Part shown: positions 1 to 10,221 of the stretch, one piece after another
Numbering within the stretch: the first letter of the stretch is position 1
How the letters are laid out: each line of letters starts with the position of its first letter
Source: Salvelinus alpinus
Taxonomy: Eukaryota > Chordata > Actinopteri > Salmoniformes > Salmonidae
Assembly (NCBI RefSeq): GCF_045679555.1
Contig: NC_092091.1
Span: 77,184,461 to 77,248,460 of the forward strand
Direction: 5' to 3'
DNA length: 64,000 bases
The notes under the pieces: model-generated
Databases searched by the model: none
Told to the model about the DNA's origin: nothing
The model's input: the letters and a program-made list of their open reading frames with translations, nothing else
Made by a program: the position numbers and the translations under genes

Positions 1-380
1 GTCTTGTATTCCCAAACTCACAATGTATCCCTTTTTCTACACACCAGTCAGTGAAGCAGGTAAGTGTCCACTTTGTTTGTTTCACGGTGTTCTTTTCGTT
101 TTGTTTTCTCTCAAATTCATCAAACGCTTATTTTCTACATCGGCATGCCAAACTATTGTGGATGTAGCCATTTTAATAAAGGGGAAAAGGCTCAATGATA
201 TGAAGGTGAAAAGGCTAAACGTCATAGTATACGGTCTCACATACACACGGCTGAATGCTGTTTTAGCCAATCAGCATCCAGTATCCAAACTACCCTGTTT
301 ATAGTACGGTATATAGTGAATGTGTACAAACATATACTACCCAAGAAGAACACAGGACCCAGGTTTGAGGTGAGCGTGAG

Positions 381-386
381 TTTATT
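381..386 (-). terminator. Candidate poly(A) signal of the cryba1-like gene
   Basis: AATAAA reads on the minus strand about 565 bp after the stop codon. It is the first perfect hexamer I noticed downstream of the gene. Its use would place the three-copy 72-bp repeat (611-826) inside the 3' UTR. Confidence 0.45.
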
Positions 387-610
387 GGTCAGTGATGATC
401 CCTCCCTCCTCTCTCACCACCACTGTCTATTGCTGTTATTGGTGCTGGTGAACCAAAGTCCCTGATGTATATCTGTGATATATACTACAACCTGCTAGGC
501 CGTTATTACACTATAACGGTCCTCTACAACATGTGTTGTGTTACGGTGATGACTTAACTCGTCTCACGTTGCTGTTGACGTTACGGGACTGATATACGAG
601 TCGCCTCTCG

Positions 611-826
611 TAGAAATAATACCCTGTTGTGTTATCAACCAGAGTATCTGAGGACGTCCGTGACGGAGTTGAGATGTGTTAGTAGAAATAATAACCTGTT
701 GTGTTATCAACCAGAGTATCTGAGGACGTCCGTGACGGAGTTGAGATGTGCTAGTAGAAATAATACCCTGTTGTGTTATCAACCAGAGTATCTGAGGACG
801 TCCGTGACGGAGTTGAGATGTGCTAG
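611..826. repeat. 72-bp tandem repeat, three copies
   Basis: Units start at 611, 683 and 755 and differ at only a few bases. On the minus strand the array falls in the predicted 3' UTR of the cryba1-like gene. The open frames through it follow from the unit being a multiple of three. Confidence 0.9.
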
Positions 827-948
827 TAGAAACTGTGGGATGGTTCTGACTGTGTTTGTGGTGGTCGTGCTGTGACAAGGCCCCAGTAGACCCAGCCCTA
901 GGCCGAAGCCTGAGGCTCTGTTAGGGGTACGGTCCGCTCTGGGCCCGG

Positions 949-3900
949 TTAGTGCTGGATACGGCGGATAGACTGGATCTGGGGGGTCTGGCAGTGGGAA
1001 CCCCAGTTCTTCCAGTGCTGGTAGTCTCCACTGTGTCTCTCACACTCCATGATGTACTGCTGGCCCCTGTAGCCGGGGAACTGGTAGCACACAAAGCTGT
1101 GGGAGAGAGAGGGAGAGGGAGAGAGGAGAGAGAGGGAGCGGAGGGGGGAAGGGAGAGAGGAGAGAGGGAGAAGGATGGCGGGAGAGAGGGTGATAGGTGG
1201 GGTGCAGAGGGAGTGAGAAACATGTTTGGCTTAGAGTGGAGTTTCGCTTGACACTGAATAGAATTGTCACACAATGTTTTGCTTTCATTGTCTCACTATA
1301 GCAAGATTGGAGTGTGTTTGTGTCAGTGGAGGCTGCTGAGGGGAGGACGGCTCATAATAACGGCTGGATCAGAGCAAGTGGAATGGCATCAAACACATAG
1401 AAACCACGTGTTTGATACCATTCCACGTATTGCCATTGTGTTTTTGTACAGTATCTAATTAGTGAGTGTGTGCTTGTGTTTAATGTTGACTTACGCGCCA
1501 CACTGAACGTGCATGGATCCGACCTCAGGCAGGCACCAGCCCATGGCCCTCAGAGAGGGGTAATCATCACACAGCTCAGCGCTGCGGCCCATGAAGTTCT
1601 CTGTCTCAAAGATCTGCATACGACTGCTCTGGTGGGACTGGGAGGGGAAGGAGGAGAGAAGATAGAGGGGGAGAGAGGATAGAGGGGGAGAGGATAGAGT
1701 GAGAGAGGATAGAGGGGGAGCGAGGATAGAGGGGGAGAGGATAGAGTGAGAGAGAGAATAGAGGGGGAGAGAGGATAGAGAGAGAGAGGATAGAGGGGGG
1801 GAGAGGATAGAGGGGGAGTGAGGATAGAGGGGGAGAGAGGATAGAGGGGGAGCGAGGATAGAGGGGGAGTGAGGATAGAGGGGGAGAGAGGATAGAGGGG
1901 GAGCGAGGATAGAGGGGGAGAGAGGATAGAGGGGGAGAGAGGATAGAGGGGGAGAGAGGATAGAGGGGGAGAGAGGATAGAGGGGGAGTGAGGATAGAGG
2001 GGGAGAGAGGATAGAGGGGGAGAGAGGATAGAGGGGGAGAGAGGATAGAGGGGGAGAGAGGATAGAGGGGGAGCGAGGATAGAGGGGGAGCGAGGATAGA
2101 GGGGGAGAGAGGATAGAGGGGGAGAGAGGATAGAGGGGGAGAGAGGATAGAGGGGGAGAGAGGATAGAGGGGGAGCGAGGATAGAGGGGGAGAGAGGATA
2201 GAGGGGGAGAGAGAGGGGGAGGGTTAAACACGATAGGACACAATCTCACTCTGTTTCCTTTTTGCTTTCTCTCATACAGACCGACACACATACAGTACTC
2301 TATCCTTCTCTCTGTCTTCTATAAACACTAACATAGAATACTGTCTTCTATAAACACTAACATAGAATACTGTCTTCTATAAACACTAACATAGAATACT
2401 GTCTTCTATAAACACTAACATAGAATACTGTCTTCTATAAACACTAACATAGAATACTGTCTTCTATAAACACTAACATAGAATACTGTCTTCTATCAAC
2501 ACTAACATAGAATACTGTCTTCTATAAACACTAACATAGAATACTGTCTTCTATAAACACTAACATAGAATACTGACACTCTTTCCCACGCTCTCTATGT
2601 ATCCATCTCTCGCTGTATTTCTCTCTCCCACACACACACACACACACACACAGACACACAGTCCTCACAGCACAGTAGATGGGGCGCAGGGACATGAGGC
2701 GCTCCACGTGGTAGGACAGGGAGCCGCTGTAGGCGTCCCAGTGGGGGTACTCTCCTCTCTCCAGGATGAACTGCTGGCCCTGGAAGTCATGGTGCTCAAA
2801 GCCCACCCAGCTACAAGGGGAGAGAGAGAGGGGGAGAGAGAGTTACCAACATGTTACATTCAGAGATAGAAGGGGACAGAGGGGGGGGAGGGGGTGGAGT
2901 TACTGACATGTTACATTCAGAGATAGAGGGGGAGAGAGAGTTACTGACATGTTACATTCAGAGATAGAGGGGGGAGAGAGAATTACTGACATGTTACATT
3001 CAGAGATAGAAGGGGACAGAGAGGGGGGAGAGCGAGTTACTGACATGTTACATTCAGAGATAGAAGGGGAGAGAGAGGCGGGGAGAAAGAGGTACTGACA
3101 TGTTACATTCAGAGATAGAAGGGGGGAGAGGGGGTGGGGGAGAGAGGTCCTGACATGTTACATTCAGAGATAGAAGGGGGGAGAGAGAGAGTTACTGACA
3201 TGTTACATTCAGAGATAGAAGGGGGGAGAGAGAGTTACTGACATGTTATTTTCAGAGATAGAAGGGGGGAGAGAGGGGGGAGAGAGTTACTGACATGTTA
3301 CATTCAGAGATAGAAGGGGGGAGAGAGGGGGGAGAGAGTTACTGACATGTTACATTCAGAGATAGAAGGGGGGAGAGAGGGGGGAGAGAGTTACTGACAT
3401 GTTACATTCAGAGATAGAAGGGGGGAGAGAGAGAGTTACTGACATGTTACATTCAGAGATAGAAGGGGGGGGAGAGAGAGTTACTGACATGTTATTTTCA
3501 GAGATAGAAGGGGGGAGAGAGGGGGGAGAGAGTTACTGACATGTTACATTCAGAGATAGAAGGGGGGAGAGAGGGGGAGAGAGTTACTGACATGTTACAT
3601 TCAGAGATAGAAGGGGGGAGAGAGGGGGGAGAGAGTTACTGACATGTTACATTCAGAGATAGAAGGGGACAGAGGGGGGAGAGAGAGTTACTGACATGTT
3701 ACATTCAGAGATAGAGAGGGGGGGAGAGAGAGTTACTGACATGTTACATTCAGAGATAGAAGGGGAGAGGGGGGAAGAGAGTTACTGACATGTTACATTC
3801 AGAGATAGAAAGGGACAGAGAGAGGGGGGGGGAGAGTTACTGACATGTTACATTCAGAGATAGAAGGGGACAGAGAGGGGGGGAGTTAATGACATGTTAC

Positions 3901-5199
3901 ATTCAGAGATAGAAGGGGACAGAGAGGGGGGAGAGAGAGTTACTGACATGTTACATTCAGAGATAGAAGGGGACAGAGGGGGAGAGAGAGTTACTGACAT
4001 GTTACATTCAGAGATAGAAGGGGAGGGAGTTACTGACATGTAACAGTCAGAGATAGAAGGGGACAGAGGGGGGGGGGGGGGGGGGGGTTAATGACATGTT
4101 ACATTCAGAGATAGAAGGGGACAGAGGGGGAGAGAGAGTTACTGACATGTTACATTCAGAGATAGAAGGGGACAGAGAGGGGGGGAGAGTTACTGACATG
4201 TTACAGTCAGAGATAGAAGGGGACAGAGAGGGGGGGGGGGTTAATGACATGTTACATTCAGAGATAGAAGGGGACAGAGAGGGGGGAGAGAGAGTTACTG
4301 ACATGTTACAGTCAGAGATAGAAGGGGACAGAGAAGGGGAGAGAGTTACTGACATGTTACATTCAGAGATAGAAGGGGACAGAGAGGGGGGAGAGAGAGT
4401 TACTGACATGTTACAGTCAGAGATAGAAGGGGACAGAGAAGGGGAGAGAGTTACTGACATGTTACATTCAGAGATAGAAGGGGGGAGAGAGGGGGGAGAG
4501 AGAGTTACTGACATGTTACATTCCGAGATAGAAGGGGACAGAGAAGGTGGGAGAGAGTTACTGACATGTTACATTCAGAGATAGAAGGGGACAGAGAGGG
4601 TGGGAGAGAGTTACTGACATATTACATTTTATTCAAAGAGAGAAGGGGACAGATTAAATTACAATGAGACAAGAGCAGGACAGAGGGACAACACCCCTCC
4701 CTGGTGGTCAATGGTTGACCATGCATGACAACAGGCTACAGCACAGAGAATCATACCCCCACCCACACAGACAAACACCAAACACAGATACCCCCACTCA
4801 CCAACACATACACACACACACCGATAGCCCCACTCACACACACAGCCTCCACAGACAACCAGGGTTGTAAGAGACTCACGCTCCACTCTCCACTCTGATA
4901 GAGCGGATGTTGTCCAGACCACAGTTCTGGATGTTACAGCACTCAGAGGTGAACTCCTGGCACTTGCCCTGGAAGTGCTCCTGCTCAAACACAGTCACCT
5001 ACAGGGACAGATAGATACATATTAGTGTGTTTGTGTAAATCATATCATCGATTATTTAAATATGTGTGTGTGTGTGTGTGTGTGCACATGTACATAAAAT
5101 AAACCTGTGTGTGTGTGAGATCACCTTGAAGAAAGGGGCCATACCCATGCCAGGGAAAAACATGGGGGAGGTCATGTGGGTTTTAGTAGCTCTATTCAT
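949..5199 (-). CDS. cryba1l1: beta-crystallin A1-like (208 aa, five coding exons)
   Basis: This is a structural lens protein of the beta/gamma-crystallin family, cytosolic and expected to assemble into beta-crystallin oligomers. The coding exons on the minus strand are 5199-5125, 4998-4880, 2810-2669, 1637-1495 and 1096-949 (75, 119, 142, 143 and 148 bp), all with AG/GT borders; the join is 627 bp with TAA at 951-949. Residues 1-25 are a short Met-rich N-terminal arm. Each following exon encodes one Greek-key motif, the family rule: [37 protein letters not shown] and [11 protein letters not shown] mark motifs 1-4. The C-terminus QSIRRIQH is typical of beta-A crystallins. The start is the ATG just after a clear acceptor. 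Cysteine content is high ([16 protein letters not shown]). The gene is intact, but three introns hold minisatellites or foldback DNA. The beta-A identity is firm; cryba1l1 rather than cryba4 or another cryba1 paralogue rests on remembered sequence similarity. Confidence 0.93.
1325..1440. mobile_element. Foldback repeat in intron 4 of the cryba1-like gene
   Basis: The segment begins with a CAGTGGAGGCTGCTGAGGGG motif and contains inverted arms GGAATGGCATCAAACAC and GTGTTTGATACCATTCC around a short loop. I recognise it as part of a common palindromic salmonid repeat. It is truncated. Confidence 0.6.
1655..2222. repeat. 17-bp purine-rich minisatellite, about 33 copies
   Basis: The unit is close to GGATAGAGGGGGAGAGA. 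Almost the whole plus strand is purine, broken only by the T of GGATAG and occasional GAGT or GAGC variants. It lies in the intron between coding exons 3 and 4 of the cryba1-like gene, close to the exon 4 acceptor, and supplies much of the pyrimidine tract on the transcribed sense strand. Confidence 0.9.
2312..2577. repeat. 29-bp minisatellite, nine copies
   Basis: The unit CTGTCTTCTATAAACACTAA plus CATAGAATA is nearly invariant (one A/C variant near 2497). It lies in the same intron as the 17-bp array, about 90 bp downstream of coding exon 3 in gene orientation. Confidence 0.92.
2846..4650. repeat. Minisatellite of about 55-60 bp, roughly 32 copies, with a 20-G run
   Basis: Each unit has a conserved core GTTACTGACATGTTACATTC followed by AGAGATAGAAGGGG and a variable purine stretch of G and GA runs. 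Unit length varies because the purine tract does. One interval (4068-4087) is an unbroken run of 20 G. The array fills most of the intron between coding exons 2 and 3 of the cryba1-like gene. Confidence 0.92.
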
Positions 5200-5883
5200 G
5201 TCTACGGAGAGAGGGGGAGGGAGAGAGAGAGGGGAGAGGGGGAGAGAAAGAGAGGTGGCATGTGAGAGAGATAGAGCAGGGGAGAGAGAGGGAAGTTTCA
5301 TCATTTAAACTAGGATTACAATTAAATTTATTAAAATCCTTTAATATTGTTTATGCATTCCCAGTAATCTATGAAATATGTTAATGATGATATCTGGAAA
5401 TGTCCTCATGTTCGAGATGTCACTCGGATATTATTTCCATTCTGATGTGGGCCTTTCCAGCTTCATCCACAACCAACTACCATGACTGCCAGCATCCAAA
5501 CACTCTAATAAAAGGTCATGGTAGCGTAGTGTAGCATATCCCCAAAGAAGTTGTGACAATCCTTACAAAAAGTAAAAAAAATATAAATAAAAAGTTAAAA
5601 ACTGGTTAAAACCGTTTTATAAAACGTACTGTAACATAAGCCATCACCAACTCCAATAACTAAACGTTATCAATTTCTAATAACAGCCTATATTTATTCC
5701 ATCACCAACAACGAACCCTTTTAGGCCTACAATGACATTTAACATTTTTATAAATGTAGATTAAGAAATACTTCTCAAAATGTTTATCCAATTATGAGTG
5801 TTACGCCGGTGGGTAGCCTAGGCCTAAATCCGTTCTGTGGAAACACCATGGGCTATTCGGTTCAACCAGGACCGGGGGCTTAC
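5200..5883. other. 5' intron of the cryba1-like gene
   Basis: This is the inferred intron between noncoding exon 1 and the start-codon exon. It has a GA-rich stretch next to the acceptor and otherwise AT-rich sequence. I see no gene or clear repeat in it. Confidence 0.5.
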
Positions 5884-5962
5884 CTGGTTCGTCTCCTCTC
5901 CTCTCTCACGCGCGAATCCTTTTACATAGAGTTTTGTGAGAATCTGGCGCTTCTGTTTTATA
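5884..5962 (-). promoter_or_regulatory. Core promoter and noncoding exon 1 of the cryba1-like gene
   Basis: On the minus strand a TATAAAA box lies at 5962-5956. A transcription start about 30 bp downstream, near 5930, would give a short noncoding exon ending at 5884, followed by a good donor (CAG/GTAAGC). The next acceptor (CCGTAG) sits two bases before the start codon at 5199. A TATA box followed by a tiny 5' UTR exon is common in beta-crystallin genes. The TATA box and donor are seen; the start site is inferred. Confidence 0.6.
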
Positions 5963-5999
5963 CAGCAGTCCACGGTGGCCCGCGCGTCTCCACTGGCGA

Positions 6000-7189
6000 C
6001 AACGTGCGTGCGTGTGCGCGTTTCATCAGGTCTGTGTGAGTGAGGTGTGAGTGAGTTGGGGGTAAAGTGAGCACGCCCTTGCGCGTGTTTCTATGTCGGC
6101 ACCCCTCTGTGTGTCCGTGCGTAAATGTGTCCTATGGGTGCGCACGGCCGTGTGAGCTCTCTCTCTCTCTCTGTCTCTCTCCCTTTATTTGTTTCCTATG
6201 CGGTCGGGTGTGCGCCTTGTTGACTCAGCAGATAATATAGTACCGGTTGAATGCATGGTGGGACAGTGATGTTCGCGGTCCGTTCAGAGTGAATGGGGGG
6301 CCCAGTGTTGGGCCGAACGCCGTTATATTCGTATAGGTCAGCAGTGCCGTATAGCATTAACAATGACCGGTATGTAGGTAGAGCGTTAACAATGGCCGGG
6401 CTGTAGGTAGAGAATGACAAGGATTTACCTCTCCTGTGCTGTGGTCAGATCACTGTGTGCTTTTAGAGTTAAACATTTAGGGAAATTATGGAAACTAGAA
6501 ATCAGTGTCAAAGAGTGTGACTTCAGTTAAATGTAGAGATAATGTTATGAAATAGCTGCCTTGCCTATCACAATGACTTCAATCAAATTAGATGTTAGTA
6601 TTGATATAGCATAATATACTAACACTAGTTATATAGCATATATATAAAAAATAAATAAAAAGTGAACTAAAATTGTAGTAGGTTACAGCAGTAGGCTAGG
6701 CTATACTAGAGATGTTAGGCCAATAGAATGATGTTCTGTTTATCCAAGCCCATAGTACTGGTGAGTTCACACGTTTGTCATGGTGAACATGACCCCCCCC
6801 CACACACACACAGACACACACACAGACCTCATTTAACCCTTGACCTCTGAGCTGGCTGACTGTTTACACACACACTTCATATGTGGTATATTGCATGTGC
6901 AACATTATTATTTGAACAGTGAGGTTGCAGATTTTAGACTGAGAACATTATGGTAGGAATTCCACATTACATACCAGAGAGGCTATTTTTAAATCATGTT
7001 GATGCAGGCCGCAAATTGATGACTGAAATGTTGCAGATAGAAATGTCTTGTAACTGTCATGATTCCTATGTGAATGAGTAGCATGTATATTCTACATGAT
7101 ATATTTCTATCTGAACGTGCTGTAGTGGGGTATCCTACTTAGATGTTGCAGATGAAAATGCCTTTCATAGAGCTGTTGTGATTCCTTAA
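6000..7189. other. Intergenic, nothing recognised apart from short CT and CA runs
   Basis: This stretch lies upstream of the cryba1-like promoter. It starts GC-rich with GTGCGTG and GTGTGCGCG runs, then becomes AT-rich. A short CT run (6157-6180) and a C/CA run (6793-6824) are present. I see no coding or RNA gene. Confidence 0.6.
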
Positions 7190-9240
7190 TCAAATCGAAT
7201 CAAGTTTTATTAGTCACATGCGCCCGAATACAACAAGTGTAGACTTTACAGTGAAATGCTTACTTACAAGCCCTAACCAACAATGCAGTTTAAAAAATAC
7301 GGATAAGAATAAGAAATAAAAGTTACAAGTAATTAAAGAGCAGCAGTAAAATAACAATAGCGAGACTATATACAGGGGGGTACCGGTGTGCCGGGGGCAG
7401 TGGTTAGTTGAGGTAATATGTACATGTAGGTAGAGTTATTAAAGTGACTATGCATAGATGATAACAACAGAGAGTAGCAGTGGTGTGAAAGGGGAGAGGG
7501 GGGGGGGGAAATGCAAATAGTCTGGGTAGCCATTTGATTAGATGTTCAGGAGTCTTATGGCTTTGGGCAGTTTAGAAGCCTCTTGGACATAGACTTGGTG
7601 CTCCGGTACCGCTTGCCATGCAGTAGCAGAGAGAACAGTCTATGACTAGGGTGGCTGGAGTCTTTGACCATTTTTAGGGCCTTCCTCTGACAGCCCCTGG
7701 TATAGAGGTCCTGGATGGCAGGAAGCTTGGCCCCAGTGATGTACTGGGCCGTTTGCACTACCTTCGGTGGTGACTTGCGGTCGGAGGCCGAGCAGTTGCC
7801 ATACCAGGCATTGATGCAATCAGTCAGGATGCTCTCGATGGTGCAGCTGTAGAAACTTTTGAGGATCTGAGGACCCATACCAAATCTTTTCAGTTTCCTG
7901 AAGGGGAATAGGTTTTGTCGTGCCCTCTTCACGACTGTCTTGGTGTGCTTGGACCATGTTAGTTTGTTGGTGATGTGGACACCAAGGAACTTGAAGCTCT
8001 CAACCTTCTCCACTAAAGCCCCGTCGATGACAATGGGGGTGTGCTCTGTCTTCTTTTTCATGTAGTCCACAATCATCTCTTTTGTCTTGATCACGTTGAG
8101 GGAGAGGTTGTTGTCTTGGCACCACACGGCCATTGTTGTCGATGATCAGGCCTACCACTGTTGTGTCATCGGCGAACTTAATGATGGTGTTGGAGTTGTG
8201 CCTGGCAATGCAGTCATGAGTGAACAGGGAGTACAGGAGAGGACTGAGCACGCACCCCTGAGGGGCCCCTGTGTTGAGAATCAGCCTGGCGGATGTGTTC
8301 TTACCTACCCTTACCACCTGGGGGCGGCCCGTCAGGAAGTCCAGGATCCAGTTTCAGAGGGAGGTTTTTAGTCCCAGGGTCCTTAGCTTTGAGTTTTGAG
8401 GGCACTATGGTGTTGAATGTCGAGCTGTAGTCAATGAATAGCATTCTCACATAGGTGTTCCTTTTGTCCAGGTGGGAAAGGGCAGTGTGGAGTGCAATAG
8501 AGATTGCATCATCCGTGGATCTGTTGGGGCGGTATGCAAATTGGAGTGGGTCTAGGGTTTCTGGGATAATGGTGTTGATGTGAGCCATGAACAGCCTTTC
8601 AAAGCACTTCATGGCTACAGACGTGAGTGCTACGGGTCGGTAGTCATTTAGACAGGTTACCTTAGTGTTCTTGGACACAGGGACTATGGTGGTCTGCTTA
8701 ATACATCTTGTTATTAAGGACTCGGACAGGGAGAGTTTGAAAATGTCAGTGAAGACACTTGCCAGTTGGTCAGCGCATGGTCAAAGTACACGTCCTGGTA
8801 ATCCGTCTGGCCCTGCGGGCTTGTGAATGTTGACCTGTTTAGAGGTTTTACCCACATCGGCTGCGGAGAGCGTGATCACACACTCTTCCGGAACAGCTGG
8901 TGCTCTCATGCATGTTTCAGTGTTATTTGCCTCGAAGCGAGCATAGAAGTAGTTTAGCTCGTCTGGTAGGCTTGTGTCATTGGGCAGCTCTTGGCTGTGC
9001 TTCCCTTTGTAGCCTGTAATGGTTTGCAAGCCCTGCCACATCCGACGAGCGTCAGAGCCGGTGTAGGTCGATCCGATCTTAGTCCTGTATTGATGCTTGG
9101 CTGTTTGATGGTTCGTCAGAGGGCAGAGCGGGATTTCTTATAAGCTTCCAGTTTAGAGTCCCGCTCCTTGAAAGCGGCAGCTCGAGCCTTTAGCTCAATG
9201 CGGATGTTGCCTGTAATCAATTGCTTCTGGTTGTTGTGAA
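7190..9240 (-). mobile_element. Decayed non-LTR retrotransposon (L2/CR1/Rex1-like), minus strand
   Basis: Minus-strand frames 9041-8781, 8678-8301, 8317-8000 and 8133-7555 together give reverse-transcriptase-like protein interrupted by frameshifts. Recognisable pieces are [38 protein letters not shown] and the catalytic-type [10 protein letters not shown]. Downstream come the typical FKFLGVHI, AWYGNC, AQYITGAKLPAIQDLYTR and KMVKDSSHPSHRLF blocks. The 3' tail on this strand ends near 7190 with TTGATTCGATTTGATT, the repeated tail of L2/RSg-1-type salmonid LINEs. The endonuclease domain is absent, so the copy is 5'-truncated and dead. The clade within the jockey superfamily is tentative. Confidence 0.88.
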
Positions 9241-9244
9241 ATTG

Positions 9245-9371
9245 TTAGGTTATAAAACTTGTTAGATATTACTGCATGGTCGGAACTAGATGCACAAGCA
9301 TTTCGCTACACTTGCATTAACACCTGCTAACCATGTGTATGTGACAAATACATTTTATTTTATTTTATTTG
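9245..9371 (+). mobile_element. LINE/SINE 3' tail, plus strand
   Basis: The segment reads GCACAAGCATTTCGCTACAC, then CATGTGTATGTGACAAATAC and ends in ATTTTATTTTATTTTATTTG. I recognise it as the 3' end of a common salmonid element, opposite in orientation to the LINE it abuts. Confidence 0.65.
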
Positions 9372-9605
9372 ATCTGACCACTTTTTTATTGACAGAGACC
9401 CTATTCTATGTCACTGTTCTACTTGATACATCCCAATCTAAACATTCTGTTTTGTGGCATCGCACTGAACTCGGCCCTCTGTTCAATGGCCCCACAGACT
9501 CCTCCCATCCAGGCATGCTACTGTTCAGAAGTGATGAGTGCACAGATCCAAAATGGCTACTGTACACACCATGAACCTCTGGTATGAGGTGGAAACTGTG
9601 ACTAT

Positions 9606-9686
9606 GTCCCAAATGGCACCCTATTTCCTATGGGCTTCTGGTCAAAAGTAGTGCACTAAAATAGGGAACAGGGTGCCATTTAGGAT
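9606..9686. mobile_element. Palindromic foldback repeat, copy 1
   Basis: Inverted arms CCCAAATGGCACCCTATTT and AATAGGGAACAGGGTGCCAT surround a GGTCAAAAGTAGTGCACT core. Further copies lie at 16719-16808, 19318-19405, 49267-49378, 58464-58524 and 60329-60411. Confidence 0.8.
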
Positions 9687-9699
9687 TCAGATAACTGTC

Positions 9700-9795
9700 T
9701 CTAGACACAGATCTAGGATCAGCTTACCCTCTCCATATTCTAAGCTGTATCATTAGGAGGGAAATCATATAAACTGACCTTAGATCAGCATGTAG
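9700..9795. mobile_element. Foldback fragment with GATCTAGGATCAG arms
   Basis: CACAGATCTAGGATCAGCTT on the left and ACTGACCTTAGATCAGCAT on the right form imperfect inverted arms. A similar segment occurs at 36432-36512. Confidence 0.5.
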
Positions 9796-10220
9796 GGTCT
9801 AATTGTCTAACATGAGGCCTGCTACTTGATAATGTGTCATTACATAGTTTTATCGAATGTAGAAAGACATGCAATTTAACATGAACATGTCCATGTTGGT
9901 GAGATGACAATTCACTCAATAGCGGTACATTTACTGGCGATGCTACTTGGGCTGTGAGAGGATTCATGTTGTGTGGTCAAGGTCAGGGTTAAAATGAGGT
10001 TTACAATATGTTGGAATTCAATATATAGGGTTAGAACATAACAATGTAGCTTTTCAGCTGTTGTTTTTGTCAACATATTCTCCCTGACTTGTCAGAAATG
10101 GCCGCTTAGTGAAGGTAAAGTGACTTCTACACCCCCATTACAGATAGTTGGCCTACTGTTGGTGAGGTATATTCACATGGTGTTATTGTTGGTGGAGCTA
10201 CAATGACAAAATAACAGGGG
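9796..10220. other. Intergenic, nothing recognised
   Basis: This is AT-rich single-copy-looking sequence between the foldback fragments and the 8-bp array. The short open frames show no family features. Confidence 0.6.
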
Positions 10221-10221
10221 G

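Noticed and set aside
1491-2291. 266-residue minus-strand frame rich in [11 protein letters not shown]
   Set aside because: Only its last 48 residues are real (coding exon 4 of the cryba1-like gene). The rest is the intronic 17-bp array.
6196-6420. Minus-strand 74-residue frame upstream of the cryba1-like promoter
   Set aside because: It has no family feature, no splice context and a composition like the surrounding noncoding DNA.
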